DNA of 58,038 bases from Verrucomicrobium sp. BvORR106 (GCF_000739655.1 NZ_BATR01000133.1:1-58038), one strand, 5' to 3'; numbered from the stretch's first letter, positions 33,934 through 43,308 are shown. A program made the numbers and translations. The notes: generated from the sequence alone by a model not told the origin.

Positions 33934-34965
33934 CTAGTCGTTGGTGCTGACTTTGCGGAGAAACTCAATCTCGCTCAGCACCCGGCCTGCACCTTCCGCC
34001 ACTGCGCTGAGCGGGTCATCGGCCACATGGACCGGGAGAGCCGTCTCTTCCTGCAGCAGTTTGTCGAGGCCGCGCAGCAACGCGCCACCACCCGCCAGCA
34101 TGATGCCGCGGTCCACCAAGTCGGCGGAGAGTTCAGGGGGGCAGCGCTCCAGCGTCGTGCGCACCGCGTCAATGATCGTGTTCAGAGGCTCCAGCATGGC
34201 CTCGCGAACTTCCTGGCTCGTGATGGTGATCGTCTTCGGCAGACCTGCCACCATGTCACGGCCCTTCACTTCCATCGTCGTCTCCTTACCCAGCGGGTAA
34301 GCGGAGCCGATACGAAGTTTAATTTCTTCCGCCGTGCGCTCACCAATCATGAGGTTGTACGCACGCTTCATGTAGTTGATCACGGCTTCATCCAGCTCGT
34401 CACCCGCCACACGGACGCTGCGGCTGTACACGATGCCGCTCAGTGAGATGATCGCCACCTCGGTGGTGCCCCCACCGATGTCCACGATCATGTTACCGGC
34501 AGCTTCCTGCACAGGCAGGCCCACGCCGATCGCTGCCGCCATCGGTTCTTCGATCAAATAAACTTCACGGGCACCAGCCTGCTCAGCGCTCTCCTTGACG
34601 GCACGCTTCTCCACTTCGGTGATGCCGGAGGGCACCGCGACCACCACGCGTGGCCGGACGAAGCTGCGACGGTTGTGAACTTTGAGGATAAAGTGACGCA
34701 GCATGGCCTCCGTCACCTTGAAATCTGCAATGACCCCATCCTTGAGCGGACGAATGGCCACAATGTTTCCGGGAGTGCGTCCCAGCATGCGCTTGGCATC
34801 ATCCCCTACGGCCACCACTTCGTTGGTGCCCGCTTTCACTGCCACCACGGAGGGCTCACGAAGCACAATGCCGTGATCCTTCACATACACGAGGGTGTTG
34901 GCGGTGCCGAGGTCGATGCCAATATCACTGGATGCAAATCCGAACAAGCTTCTGAAAAACGACAT
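33934..34965 (-). CDS. mreB: Actin-like cell-shape protein MreB
   Basis: A 343-residue MreB. It opens [10 protein letters not shown], an amphipathic membrane-binding start. Phosphate-1 '[12 protein letters not shown]' (about 17-28) precedes '[16 protein letters not shown]', phosphate-2 '[16 protein letters not shown]' and the adenosine motif '[14 protein letters not shown]', which are all intact. Length is normal for MreB. It forms membrane-bound filaments that position wall synthesis. The gene is first in the mreBCD-mrdA-rng run; its upstream 323 bases should hold the main promoter. Confidence 0.97.
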   Translation of the reverse strand: MSFFRSLFGFASSDIGIDLGTANTLVYVKDHGIVLREPSVVAVKAGTNEVVAVGDDAKRMLGRTPGNIVAIRPLKDGVIADFKVTEAMLRHFILKVHNRRSFVRPRVVVAVPSGITEVEKRAVKESAEQAGAREVYLIEEPMAAAIGVGLPVQEAAGNMIVDIGGGTTEVAIISLSGIVYSRSVRVAGDELDEAVINYMKRAYNLMIGERTAEEIKLRIGSAYPLGKETTMEVKGRDMVAGLPKTITITSQEVREAMLEPLNTIIDAVRTTLERCPPELSADLVDRGIMLAGGGALLRGLDKLLQEETALPVHVADDPLSAVAEGAGRVLSEIEFLRKVSTND

Positions 34966-35288
34966 GTGGTTGTTGAAATTGAAAGGGTGGAAAGAGCGAA
35001 AAAAGGGCAGTCAGGCGTGAGCTTGAGAGAAGGATATCAAAGAAAAGCGAAAAATCAGGAAATGAAAACCACGCCCAATTCCAAACCGTTGACCTTCAAG
35101 TAAAAACCCCTGCTAATTTTCTTCAAGGGAAAGATTCCCAGGGCGGATACCTCTACAGGCAACGGGATTGCGCGACGAATTTTCCCCCCGCCTATCGTTC
35201 TCCCTCTTTGGTTTGCAAGCGGAATCCACGGTCTTGTAAAAGAAGGGCCTTTTTTGCCGACGCAGCCAAAAATCATATTTCACCCGGG
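34966..35288. other. Gene-free region upstream of mreB
   Basis: 323 bases between the start of mreB and the end of recF, rich in A/T on the mreB side. It must contain the promoter of the mre cluster, but I could not identify a convincing -35/-10 pair. No repeat, terminator or small gene stood out. Confidence 0.4.
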
Positions 35289-36359
35289 TCAAATGCCGCG
35301 CTCATTCAGGCACCCGTGCTCGACCTCGTACACCACCCCACCGACTCCGGTCTCACTGGCCCAATCCGTGAACGTAGTGGTGATGACTTTCTGCCCATGC
35401 GCAGGTAGATAGGCCAGAAGCGCCTGCCGCCGCGTTTTGTCCAGCTCTCCAAAGATGTCGTCAATCAGCAGGAGCGGCGGCTCCCCCTGCGCCTCCTCCA
35501 GCACCCGGGCCTGGGCCAGCTTGAGAGCCAGGCAGAGTGTCCGTTGCTGCCCCTCGGAGGCAAAGGCTCCCGCTGGCCTCCCGTGGATCGTCAGGGCCAG
35601 ATCGTCCCGGTGCACCCCCACTTGGGTAGTCCGAAGCCGAGCTTCGCTGTCCCGCACTTCCAAGAGAGCCGCCTCCAGATCCTCCCCTGAGTACCCAGGG
35701 ACATAAGCAACAGCCCCTGGCTCTGCGCCAGCGCTCAACCCCGAGTGCGCAGTCGTTACTGGCTCTTGCACCCTCTGGATCAGGTCTGCCCGGCATCGGC
35801 GGATCACGGCGCCATGCTCAGCCAGGATGCGACCATAAGCGTCCACCTGTCGCCAAGAGATGGCCGCATCACGCTTCAAGAGGAAATTCCGGCTCCGCAA
35901 CGCCCGCTCGTAGCTCTTGAGGGCGTTTAAGTACTCTGGGAAGAGCTGGGCGGCAGCGAAGTCCAGGTACCGGCGACGGTGTTCCGCCCCGCCCCGGGCG
36001 AGGTTCATGTCAGAGTGGTCCATCCACACCACCCGGGCAGACTGCATCAGATAATCCCCCGCCCTTGGGCAGACGGAGTCATTCACAGCGACCCTGCGAG
36101 CGGTCGGGCTCTGCGCTACCCTCAGCTTTCGCCCTCCTACTGCCCCCTCTGTCACACAGGTCTGGGCACCAAATCGGATCAGATCCGAGCGCGTGGAGGT
36201 ACGAGGCGACTGCAACCGCATCAGCACACACGCCGCCTCCAGCAGAGAGGTCTTGCCCTGGCCGTTTTTTCCAACCAGCAGGGTAGTCTCTGGATGCAGC
36301 TGGAGACGCGCCTCCGTAAAGCAACGAAAATCCCGCACCTGCATCCATTCCAGCAACAT
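35289..36359 (-). CDS. recF: DNA replication and repair protein RecF
   Basis: A 356-residue SMC-like ATPase. Walker A is GKNGQGKT (30-37), the ABC-type signature is in 'ASEGQQRTLCLALKLAQ' (about 267-283), and Walker B 'LLLIDDIFGELD' is at 296-307. The 'RVVWMDHSDMNLARGGAEHRRRYLD'-type stretch in the middle is typical of RecF. It loads RecA at gaps through RecOR. dnaN and gyrB, its usual neighbours, are not adjacent; instead it lies upstream of mreB. It starts divergently from the small protein at 36561. Confidence 0.95.
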   Translation of the reverse strand: MLLEWMQVRDFRCFTEARLQLHPETTLLVGKNGQGKTSLLEAACVLMRLQSPRTSTRSDLIRFGAQTCVTEGAVGGRKLRVAQSPTARRVAVNDSVCPRAGDYLMQSARVVWMDHSDMNLARGGAEHRRRYLDFAAAQLFPEYLNALKSYERALRSRNFLLKRDAAISWRQVDAYGRILAEHGAVIRRCRADLIQRVQEPVTTAHSGLSAGAEPGAVAYVPGYSGEDLEAALLEVRDSEARLRTTQVGVHRDDLALTIHGRPAGAFASEGQQRTLCLALKLAQARVLEEAQGEPPLLLIDDIFGELDKTRRQALLAYLPAHGQKVITTTFTDWASETGVGGVVYEVEHGCLNERGI

Positions 36360-36560
36360 GTGCAGCGATGATGCGAGGGGTAATGCCCTTGTCCAGCGCT
36401 CTCTTCACCCCTCCTCCTGTCAATTCGGCATGGAATATGCTAAAAATACGATCATCGCGGCCGTCTGGCCCGAATTCAGCCCCGGTGAGTGACAATTTGT
36501 TCGATTGGGGTTCCCTCACCTCAGGGCTATCCCCTGAACCCAAAATATCTTACCTACCAA

Positions 36561-36857
36561 ATGAGCACCCAAGTTTACCTCAGCCGCAACTTCACCGAAT
36601 TCGGAGCCTTCACCGTCGCAGAGATCCTCGACTTCAAAAAACGCGGCATCGTCTTGGACGGAGACTTCATCCGAGAAGAAGGCAGCAGCGCCTGGGTGCC
36701 CTCCCTTGATTTTCTTTCCTCGCTTCCGGAGGCCGCGCCCAAGGCAGCCCCCAAACCAAAGGCCGTCAAAGAAGCCAAGCCAGCCAAGGAGACCAAGCCC
36801 GCTGCCAAAGCCCCGGCAAAGAAAGCTGCCAAAAAGGCCAGCACCCCCGCCGAGTAG
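36561..36857 (+). CDS. GYF-like domain with lysine/alanine-rich tail
   Basis: A 98-residue protein. Residues 1-55 ('YLSRNFTEFGAFTVAEILDF', then 'GDFIREEGSSAWVP') match the GYF_2/DUF4339 pattern of small domains that bind proline-rich peptides. Residues 58-98 are a low-complexity lysine, alanine and proline tail with KPAAKAPAKKAAKK, like the C-terminal tail of bacterial histone H1-like proteins. The tail could bind nucleic acid. A longer start at 36489 is possible, but the GYF domain begins at the ATG at 36561. It lies 91 bases upstream of hisS and divergent from recF. Confidence 0.7.
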   Translation: MSTQVYLSRNFTEFGAFTVAEILDFKKRGIVLDGDFIREEGSSAWVPSLDFLSSLPEAAPKAAPKPKAVKEAKPAKETKPAAKAPAKKAAKKASTPAE

Positions 36858-36948
36858 CGCCCTTGGCGACGCCCTGCTGGGTCCCGCTCGCTCGAAAGCG
36901 GCCAATCCATTTGCGTGAACCCCTGCTCTGCTGCATCAGTAGGGTTCC

Positions 36949-38238
36949 ATGTCTGGCTTCAAGACCGTCAAAGGCTTCCGCGATTTCTTCCCTGAAGAGT
37001 GCGCTCTGCGCAACTCCATCTTCAAACGCTGGCGCAGTGTCGCCTCGCGTCATGGGTTCGTGGAATATGAAGGCCCCTCGCTGGAGAGCACGGATCTGCT
37101 CAAGAAGAAGAGCGGGGACGAGATCACCCAGCAGCTTTTTTGCTTCACGACCAAGGGCGACGAGGAAGTCTCCATGCGCCCTGAGGTGACACCGACTCTG
37201 GCGCGCATGGCCGCAGCCCGTCAGCGTGATTTCCCCAAGCCCCTGAAATGGTTTCAGATCGGTCCCTGCTATCGCTATGAGCGCCAGCAGCGTGGCCGTC
37301 TGCGGGAGTTCTACCAGTTCAATGTGGACATCCTGGGTGAGGCATCTCCTGCAGCGGATGCGGAACTGGTCGCCCTCGCGATCGAGAGCCTCCGGTCTTT
37401 TGCCCTGGAGCCAGGTGATTTCATCATCCGCCTCAGCGACCGCCGCCTGTGGACCGAGTTTCAGGCTTCCTATCAGCTCAATGAAACCCAGAGCGGCGAA
37501 TTCCTCCAGATCATCGACAAGATGGAGCGCACGCCCGCTGAGGTCACCAACACCAAGCTTGAGGCCTTGGGCATGAGCCTTGAGAAGGTTCATGCCTTTA
37601 TCAGCAGCATCAGCGCTGACCATCCCATTTTTGCGGAGCTTCGGGAGAATCTCGAAGCGCGTGACCTCTGGCAGTACGTGAAGATTGATCCCGGCATTGT
37701 GCGCGGCCTCGCGTACTACACGGGAACGGTCTTCGAAGCTTTCGACATCAAGCATGGCCTCCGGGCCATCGCCGGCGGCGGCCGCTATGACAACCTCGTG
37801 GGCCACCTCAGCGACGGTGCCGTGCAGATGCCTGCCTGCGGCTTCGCCATGGGCGACGTCGTCCTGGGCGAACTCATCAAGGCCACCCCTGCCGCGCAGG
37901 AGCAGATGAAGCGCGACATGGACCAGTCCGTGGCCGTGGACGTCTACGTTCTGCTGGCGGATGAATCACGTCGCCGCGAGTGCCTCCAGACCGTCACCCA
38001 GCTCCGCAGCGCGGGCTGGCGTGTGGACTACAGCCTCACCCCGCAGAAGGTGAACAAGCAGTTCCAGGCCGCAGAGAATTCCAAGGCCCGCTTCGCCGCC
38101 ATCATCGGCGGCGAGTATCCCACCGTGGTACTGAAGAATCTCGCCACCCGCGACCAGATGGAGGTTCCAGCCGCCAACCTCGCGGAGAAGATCGCTGAGC
38201 AGATGAGCAACCCGGTGTACAAGCATCTCCTCGCCTAG
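36949..38238 (+). CDS. hisS: Histidyl-tRNA synthetase
   Basis: A 429-residue class II aminoacyl-tRNA synthetase that charges tRNA-His. Motif 2 is 'FQIGPCYRYERQQRGRLREF' and the histidine-specific motifs 'RGLAYYTGTVFEAFD' and 'AIAGGGRYDNL' are intact. 'RPEVTPTLARM' precedes them. The anticodon-binding domain begins at about 325 ('VDVYVLLADESRRRECLQTV') and ends with the usual 'LEKA'-like helices. Length is normal. No terminator is evident downstream; the next gene starts 73 bases later. Confidence 0.97.
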   Translation: MSGFKTVKGFRDFFPEECALRNSIFKRWRSVASRHGFVEYEGPSLESTDLLKKKSGDEITQQLFCFTTKGDEEVSMRPEVTPTLARMAAARQRDFPKPLKWFQIGPCYRYERQQRGRLREFYQFNVDILGEASPAADAELVALAIESLRSFALEPGDFIIRLSDRRLWTEFQASYQLNETQSGEFLQIIDKMERTPAEVTNTKLEALGMSLEKVHAFISSISADHPIFAELRENLEARDLWQYVKIDPGIVRGLAYYTGTVFEAFDIKHGLRAIAGGGRYDNLVGHLSDGAVQMPACGFAMGDVVLGELIKATPAAQEQMKRDMDQSVAVDVYVLLADESRRRECLQTVTQLRSAGWRVDYSLTPQKVNKQFQAAENSKARFAAIIGGEYPTVVLKNLATRDQMEVPAANLAEKIAEQMSNPVYKHLLA

Positions 38239-38310
38239 AGGACGAGAGAATAGCATCGACATGCAATAAAAGGTGGCTACCAGCCGTAAGGTTGGACCCA
38301 TCTTTTTGCA

Positions 38311-39234
38311 ATGCGTTGTTTCTTAATACCCCGACTCCTTCCTGCCGCCGCGACCCTGGCGGCCACAGTGCTGCTGGCCACACCGCTGCCCAGTCGGGCG
38401 TCCACGCTGATCTATTTTCAGTTCAACGGCACTGATGGAGCGTCGGCTTCCGCCATTGCGGATTCGTCCACCTATGGTCTGAACGGAACCGCCAGCGCCT
38501 CGGGCTCCGGTCAAGCGCCCAAGTACAGCTCCCAAACGGTCGGCTCAGTCATCACCAACGGTATCGGGGGCGAGATCGTCAACGCCAACAACACCTCGTC
38601 CCTGAAGTTTGACAACACGGGCACTGTGACCAGTGGCGATGGCGGACGCATCACTGTTCAAGATCCAGTGGGCAACGATTCTCTCCTAGAACCCAGCAGC
38701 TTCACTGTCGAGGCGTTCATCAAGGTTCAAGATTCCATTCAATACCCCACCCTCGTCTCCAAGAGCCGGGTGGACGGCGGAGGTTCCAGCTGGCTCGTGG
38801 ACACGAACAGCAACAACACCCTGCGCGTACGCACCGACCATCAGGCGATTGGAGTCGCGACCAGTCCCGCCCCTCCCGGGTTCAACCAGTCCATTAGCAG
38901 CACGCCAAACATTGCCGATGGCAACTGGCATCATTTCGCCGTCACCTATGACGCCACCGGAAAGCGATTCACGATCTACCTGGACTACGTCTCGATCGGC
39001 ACCGGCACGCTCAGCGGTGGCGAACTGAATCTTGTCTATGATGACAACCCTTTGCTCATCGGACAAGGCGGTGGCGGTCGCGCATTTGACGGTTGGATGG
39101 ACGAGTTCCGGTTCACGGATTCGGTTCTCACCAGCGACCAGTTTCTGAGGGCGGTTCCAGAGCCAGGCCGCGCGCTGCTTCTGACGCTTGCTGGGGCGAT
39201 GATGCTGACGCGCCGCCGTCGTCCGCGTCACTAG
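38311..39234 (+). CDS. PEP-CTERM secreted LamG-domain protein
   Basis: A 307-residue protein with a signal peptide (about 1-30), a LamG/concanavalin-like lectin domain (about 35-278, 'TLIYFQFNGTDG', 'FTVEAFIKVQD', 'WHHFAVTYDATGKRFTIYLD', 'GWMDEFRFTDSVLTSDQFL'), then VPEPGR at about 281-286, a hydrophobic helix and a cluster of arginines. That tail is the PEP-CTERM sorting signal, recognised by an exosortase and then cut near the VPEP. The protein should be exported, possibly to the surface or extracellular matrix. It follows hisS on the same strand but is probably separate. Confidence 0.93.
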   Translation: MRCFLIPRLLPAAATLAATVLLATPLPSRASTLIYFQFNGTDGASASAIADSSTYGLNGTASASGSGQAPKYSSQTVGSVITNGIGGEIVNANNTSSLKFDNTGTVTSGDGGRITVQDPVGNDSLLEPSSFTVEAFIKVQDSIQYPTLVSKSRVDGGGSSWLVDTNSNNTLRVRTDHQAIGVATSPAPPGFNQSISSTPNIADGNWHHFAVTYDATGKRFTIYLDYVSIGTGTLSGGELNLVYDDNPLLIGQGGGGRAFDGWMDEFRFTDSVLTSDQFLRAVPEPGRALLLTLAGAMMLTRRRRPRH

Positions 39235-39543
39235 ATTCTCAGGGGACCTGATAACGAAGGCACTCGCCGCTCAAGGTTGATCCAACTCCCTAGGAAAGAG
39301 CGCAACGCTCGGGGAGCGTTTCATCGTGTCCACAGGCCATGGCAGAGATTCCTCCTGCCAATGCCCGATTTCCTGTCTGCACGGCACATCTTCTGCATTC
39401 GCAGACTCCCGTAAAAACTTGCGGGAGCTTGGCCTGCCACCTGCTTGCACAAATAGCTCCGAGCTCTCCACCGTCGTCGTGCAGGCTCACAAGTGCACAC
39501 GTTTTATAAAAAAGGTAACACACTCGAAACCGACCCTCTCATC
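39235..39543. other. Upstream region of the ABC importer genes
   Basis: 309 bases without a gene. AACGCTC-GGG-GAGCGTT at 39304-39320 is a hairpin that may end the PEP-CTERM transcript. CTCCCG/CGGGAG at 39406-39411 and 39422-39427 forms another hairpin. A long structured leader before a sulfonate-type ABC importer invites a riboswitch test, but I do not recognise any known class. AAAAAAGG occurs a few tens of bases before the start at 39544. Confidence 0.35.
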
Positions 39544-40509
39544 ATGAAGATCAAGATCCTCTCTCTTCTCGCTGCCCTGGGCTGCGCGCTCCAGCTCCAG
39601 GCCGAGCCGCTCAAGGTGGCCTACTCTGACTGGCCGGGCTGGACCGTGCTGGAGGTCGCCAAGCAAAAGGGCTGGTTCAAAGAGGCCGGGGTGGATGTGG
39701 AGCTGCTCTGGTTCGAGTACCTGCCTTCCTTGGATGCGTTTGCGGCGGGCAAGGTGGATGCCGTGCTGGCCGTGCACACGGACGCCCTTGTGACTGGTGC
39801 CAATGGAGCGAAGAGCAAGATCATCGCCGCTACGGACTACAGCAATGGCAACGACAAGATCATTGGCAAACCCGGCATCAAGTCCATCAAGGACCTCAAG
39901 GGTAAGAAGGTCGGCCTGGAGTTGACCCTCGTGGAACACCTCCTTCTGCTAAAGGCCCTTGAGATGAATGGCCTCAAGCAGGGTGATGTGGAGCTTGTCA
40001 ACGCCGCCACCAACGACACGCCTCAGACACTGGCCTCTGGTCAGGTGGATGCCATCGGTGCCTGGTATCCCATCGCCGGGCAGGCGCTCACCCAGGTGGC
40101 GAATTCCACCCCGCTCTTCACCAGCGCAGATGCTCCTGGCCTCATCTATGATGTGGTCGCCGTCAATCCCGTCAGCTTGAATGATCGCAAGGACGACTGG
40201 GGCAAGTTTCTCAAGGTGTACTTCCGCTGCATCGACTACATCCTCGATCCCAAGACTGAGGAAGACGCCGTGAAAATCATGGCCGCCAAGGTGGGTGCTG
40301 ACCCTGCCGAATATAAGAAGAACATTCCCGGCACGAAGTTCCTCACGCTCAAGGAGGCCAAGGCCGTCATGAAAAAGGGCGACGGCCTGGGTTCCCTCTA
40401 CGGCTCCCTCACCATTGGCGACAAGTTCAATGTGGACAACAAGGTGTACAAGGAGTCGCAGAAGCCGGCTTCCTACGTCGCCCCCAGCCTCCTGCAGAGC
40501 CTGGAGTAA
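39544..40509 (+). CDS. ABC transporter substrate-binding protein, SsuA/TauA/NMT1 type
   Basis: A 321-residue periplasmic binding protein with a signal peptide (about 1-19, ending LQLQA). The family pattern is clear: 'LKVAYSDWPGWTVLEVAKQKGWF', 'VDVELLWFEYLPSLDAFAAGKVDAVL', 'GIKSIKDLKGKKVGLELTLVEHLLLLKAL' and 'TPQTLASGQVDAIGAWYPI'. Members bind nitrate, sulfonates, taurine, thiamine precursors or bicarbonate; the ligand here cannot be assigned. A permease and ATPase gene follow. A 12-bp intercistronic hairpin lies after the stop. Confidence 0.92.
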   Translation: MKIKILSLLAALGCALQLQAEPLKVAYSDWPGWTVLEVAKQKGWFKEAGVDVELLWFEYLPSLDAFAAGKVDAVLAVHTDALVTGANGAKSKIIAATDYSNGNDKIIGKPGIKSIKDLKGKKVGLELTLVEHLLLLKALEMNGLKQGDVELVNAATNDTPQTLASGQVDAIGAWYPIAGQALTQVANSTPLFTSADAPGLIYDVVAVNPVSLNDRKDDWGKFLKVYFRCIDYILDPKTEEDAVKIMAAKVGADPAEYKKNIPGTKFLTLKEAKAVMKKGDGLGSLYGSLTIGDKFNVDNKVYKESQKPASYVAPSLLQSLE

Positions 40510-40527
40510 GGCTCCCTTCCACCGCCC

Positions 40528-40563
40528 GGACGTGCCCAGTTCCAATCCGGGACTGGCACGTCC
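40528..40563 (+). promoter_or_regulatory. Intercistronic hairpin between binding protein and permease genes
   Basis: GGACGTGCCCAGT (40528-40540) pairs with ACTGGCACGTCC (40552-40563), 12 pairs with one bulged C and an 11-base loop. No T-run follows. In ABC importer operons such a hairpin usually protects the binding-protein mRNA, so that this protein outnumbers the permease. Confidence 0.65.
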
Positions 40564-40600
40564 TGTGCGGATGTCATTTCATTGATTTCCCGGCGCACTC

Positions 40601-41731
40601 ATGGTTTCTCCCTCACCTCTCCCCAAGCGCGATTCGGACTTTCTCGGCCTCAAAAAGGAACTGCCGCCCCGGCGGAACTGGCTGCTCGGCGCAGCTTCGT
40701 TTCTTCTCCCTCTGGTGCTGTGGTCCATCGTCTCCTACGTCCCGTGGCTGTGGCATCCCCTGGTGCACATCACCGATGCGGGCGAGGTGGAGATGTTCTC
40801 TGAGGGGATGGACCTGCCCCGGGCCGACTTTGACCGCGCCAATGCCCAGGCTGTGAAAGAAGGGCTTGCTCCTGGTAATGGCGTCCGGGTGAATCCCGTT
40901 TACCTGCCCGCTCCTCACGAGGTGGCCCGCGCCTTCTACACCGCCTTCACCACCCCGCCCCGCCTGCCCGGGGAACCCTGGCTGCACCAGAGTCTCTGGC
41001 ACAGCGTCAAGGTGATCGCGTCCGGTTTCCTTCTCTCCTCACTGATCGGTGTCCCACTGGGCATTCTGTGCGGATCCTTCCGCTTCTTCTCCCGTCTCCA
41101 TGAGCCGTTCATCGAGTTCTTCCGTTATCTCCCCGCACCGGCATTTGGAGCCCTGTGTGTGGCCATGCTCGGCATTCATGATGCGCCCAAGGTGGCGATC
41201 ATCTTTATCGGCACCTTCTTCCAGCAGGTCCTCGTCATCGCCAACACCGTCAGGAAGGTGGACCCAGGCCTGATTGAGGCGGCCCAGACGCTGGGCGCCT
41301 CCCGCCGGAGACTGGTCACCCGGGTGATCATTCCTTCCAGTATCCCAGAGATCTTCACAGACATGCGCATCCTGCTGGGCTGGGCGTGGACCTATCTCAT
41401 CGTCGCAGAAATCATCGGGGCCACCTCCGGACTCACCTGGTTCATCAACCAGCAGGCCCGCTATCGAAACTTCGACAATGTGTACGCCGCCATCTGTTTG
41501 ATCGGCTTCATCGGTCTGGGCACGGACATCCTCCTGGCCAAGCTTGGCACCTTGATCTTCCCCTGGCGTCGCCGCAATCGTGGCCCCTCCTTCTTGGGAA
41601 GCATGATTACCCGCCTCATCAAGCCGCTGAAGAAATCCATCAGTAACGCCGGTTCATCCGCTCCTTCGGCGACGCCTGACACCACCTCCCCGCCGACCCC
41701 GACCGCTGCTGACACCCCTCCTTCCGCATGA
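40601..41731 (+). CDS. ABC transporter permease, SsuC/TauC type
   Basis: A 376-residue inner-membrane permease. The first hydrophobic helix (about 26-46) is followed by a 100-residue mostly hydrophilic insertion and then the usual six-helix core of BPD_transp_1 ('[28 protein letters not shown]', '[17 protein letters not shown]', '[20 protein letters not shown]'). The EAA loop is '[26 protein letters not shown]', the site that contacts the ATPase. The tail from about 330 is low-complexity, rich in Ser, Thr, Pro and Ala. Its last bases overlap the ATPase gene (ATGA), so the two are coupled. Confidence 0.92.
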   Translation: MVSPSPLPKRDSDFLGLKKELPPRRNWLLGAASFLLPLVLWSIVSYVPWLWHPLVHITDAGEVEMFSEGMDLPRADFDRANAQAVKEGLAPGNGVRVNPVYLPAPHEVARAFYTAFTTPPRLPGEPWLHQSLWHSVKVIASGFLLSSLIGVPLGILCGSFRFFSRLHEPFIEFFRYLPAPAFGALCVAMLGIHDAPKVAIIFIGTFFQQVLVIANTVRKVDPGLIEAAQTLGASRRRLVTRVIIPSSIPEIFTDMRILLGWAWTYLIVAEIIGATSGLTWFINQQARYRNFDNVYAAICLIGFIGLGTDILLAKLGTLIFPWRRRNRGPSFLGSMITRLIKPLKKSISNAGSSAPSATPDTTSPPTPTAADTPPSA

Positions 41732-42633
41732 GCGCTTCCCCTCTGCCCACTTCTACCGACTATCGTACGCAGGAACCCGCGGTGGCAGATCGCTTCAAGC
41801 GGCTCTACCAGCGCCCCGTCATCCTGAGCGTGGACAACCTGCGCAAGGACTTCGGGTCCAACGGCAGCACGCGGACCGTCTTCGACAACCTTAGCTTCAA
41901 CATCCACCGGAGAGAGTTCATCACGGTCATTGGGCCATCAGGATGCGGGAAGTCCACCTTCATCCGTATCGCCGCGGGTCTGGACGACGCGTCCGGCGGC
42001 CAGATCCTGCTTGATGGGCAACCTGTCTCCGGCCCAGGGCCAGATCGCGGCATGGTCTTCCAGGGGTACACCCTGTTCCCCTGGCTCACCGTGAAGCGGA
42101 ATGTCATGTTCGGCCTGGAGATGCGGGGCAAGGACAAATCCACTGCAGAAAACGAGGCCGGGCTCTGGCTGGACATGGTGGGGCTCTCCAAATTTGAGAA
42201 CTCTTACCCGCACGAACTCTCGGGCGGCATGAAGCAACGGGTGGCCATTGCCCGGGCCCTGGCCAATGAACCCCGGGTCCTCATCATGGATGAACCGTTC
42301 GGTGCCCTGGATGCCCAGACGCGCGCCCAGATGCAGAGCTACTTGCTCCAGATCTGGCGCAAGGTGGATGTCACCATCCTCTTTATTACCCACGATCTTG
42401 ATGAGGCCTGCTACCTTTCCGACCGCATTCTCGTCCTCGGCACCAATCCCGGCCGCGTGGTGGAGTTCATTGAGAACCCCGTGCCCCGCCCGCGTAGCCC
42501 GGCGCAGTTCGCCTCGCCTGAATTTCAGGCGCTAAAGCAGCGGCTTGAGGAGCTCATCCATCCACCGGTCGAGATCGAGGAACAGCAGCTTCCGATGGTC
42601 CGGCTCACTGAAGCTGGCGATGATGTGGAATAG
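41728..42633 (+). CDS. ABC transporter ATPase, SsuB/TauB type
   Basis: A 301-residue ATPase. Walker A is GPSGCGKST (69-77), the signature LSGGMKQR is at 164-171, and Walker B '[12 protein letters not shown]' is at 184-195, followed by the H-loop '[21 protein letters not shown]'. It has about 30 extra N-terminal residues compared with the usual SsuB. It drives the importer formed by the two preceding genes. It overlaps the permease by 4 bases. Confidence 0.95.
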   Translation: MSASPLPTSTDYRTQEPAVADRFKRLYQRPVILSVDNLRKDFGSNGSTRTVFDNLSFNIHRREFITVIGPSGCGKSTFIRIAAGLDDASGGQILLDGQPVSGPGPDRGMVFQGYTLFPWLTVKRNVMFGLEMRGKDKSTAENEAGLWLDMVGLSKFENSYPHELSGGMKQRVAIARALANEPRVLIMDEPFGALDAQTRAQMQSYLLQIWRKVDVTILFITHDLDEACYLSDRILVLGTNPGRVVEFIENPVPRPRSPAQFASPEFQALKQRLEELIHPPVEIEEQQLPMVRLTEAGDDVE

Positions 42634-42769
42634 GAGGCGACGACCAGACGAGGCACCTTTGACGATTTTGATTCTGAAGAATTCGCCACCTGCTCATTTT
42701 CTGGACTTTTTGATCCTTTCCTGCTTGCCAAACCACGGCAAAATTGGCTAACTTTCACTTAATTCTTTC

Positions 42770-43189
42770 ATGAAAAATCGTATCACCCTCATGCTTGTCG
42801 GTGCCCTCACCTTGGGCAGCCTCGCTTTCGCGGACATTCAGGCTCCTCCCGGGGCTAAGTGGAACTGGAGCCGCAAGCTCTCCCGCTCACTGGCGAACCT
42901 GGCTTACGGCGTGACGGAGTATCCCACGACCTGGAGCAAAGTTGAGCGTCAGGACGGCGTGAATGCAGCCGCCACGTCCATGGTTGTTGAAGGCACCTCC
43001 CGCACCTTGGTGCGCGTGGGCTATGGCCTCTTCGAACTGGTCACCTTCCCCTTCCCGGCCTACAAGGGCGGCTACAAGCCCCCGTACTACAAGGACGAGC
43101 GTTTCGACACCTGGTATGGCTATGAGGAATTCCCCCCTCAGCTCGGCTTCACTTCCCAGGCCCGCTACAGCCGTACGCAGAGCAACTAA
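42770..43189 (+). CDS. Exosortase-system-associated protein, TIGR04073 family
   Basis: A 139-residue secreted protein with a signal peptide (about 1-21, ending SLAFA). The mature start 'KLSRSLANLAYGVTEYPTTW' and the middle 'RVGYGLFELVTFPFP' match a small family found with PEP-CTERM/exosortase systems in Verrucomicrobiota. The role is unknown. The two PEP-CTERM proteins in the window (38311 and 55977) fit this context, but no exosortase gene (epsH/xrtA-like) is present here. A strong terminator follows, so it is monocistronic or the end of a short transcript. Confidence 0.82.
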   Translation: MKNRITLMLVGALTLGSLAFADIQAPPGAKWNWSRKLSRSLANLAYGVTEYPTTWSKVERQDGVNAAATSMVVEGTSRTLVRVGYGLFELVTFPFPAYKGGYKPPYYKDERFDTWYGYEEFPPQLGFTSQARYSRTQSN

Positions 43190-43215
43190 GCTGACGGTCT
43201 GAGTTTGATTTCATG

Positions 43216-43247
43216 AAAAAGGCGAACCGCAAGGTTCGCCTTTTTTT
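43216..43247 (+). terminator. Rho-independent terminator of the TIGR04073 gene
   Basis: AAAAAGGCGAACC (43216-43228), loop GCAA, GGTTCGCCTTTTT (43233-43245), with a T-run of seven (43241-43247). It starts 26 bases after the stop and is bidirectional in form, so it could also end the convergent L,D-transpeptidase transcript. Confidence 0.93.
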
Positions 43248-43308
43248 GTTGGAAGTTAAAGAGGGGCGAATGGATTACGAGAAACTCCTCCTGCTACACG
43301 ACGGGTCC

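Noticed and set aside
36766-37806. Long minus-strand reading frame of 346 codons
   Set aside because: It lies opposite hisS and the small GYF gene. The sense frames have recognisable families; the antisense has none.
39235-39543. Possible TPP riboswitch from GGGGACCTGATAACGAAGGCA
   Set aside because: Only a short stretch resembles the thi-box; the CTGAGA part and the paired stems are not present.
42725-42754. TTGCCA-18-TAACTT as a promoter of the TIGR04073 gene
   Set aside because: The start codon would lie only about 8 bases after the expected transcription start, so the fit is poor.
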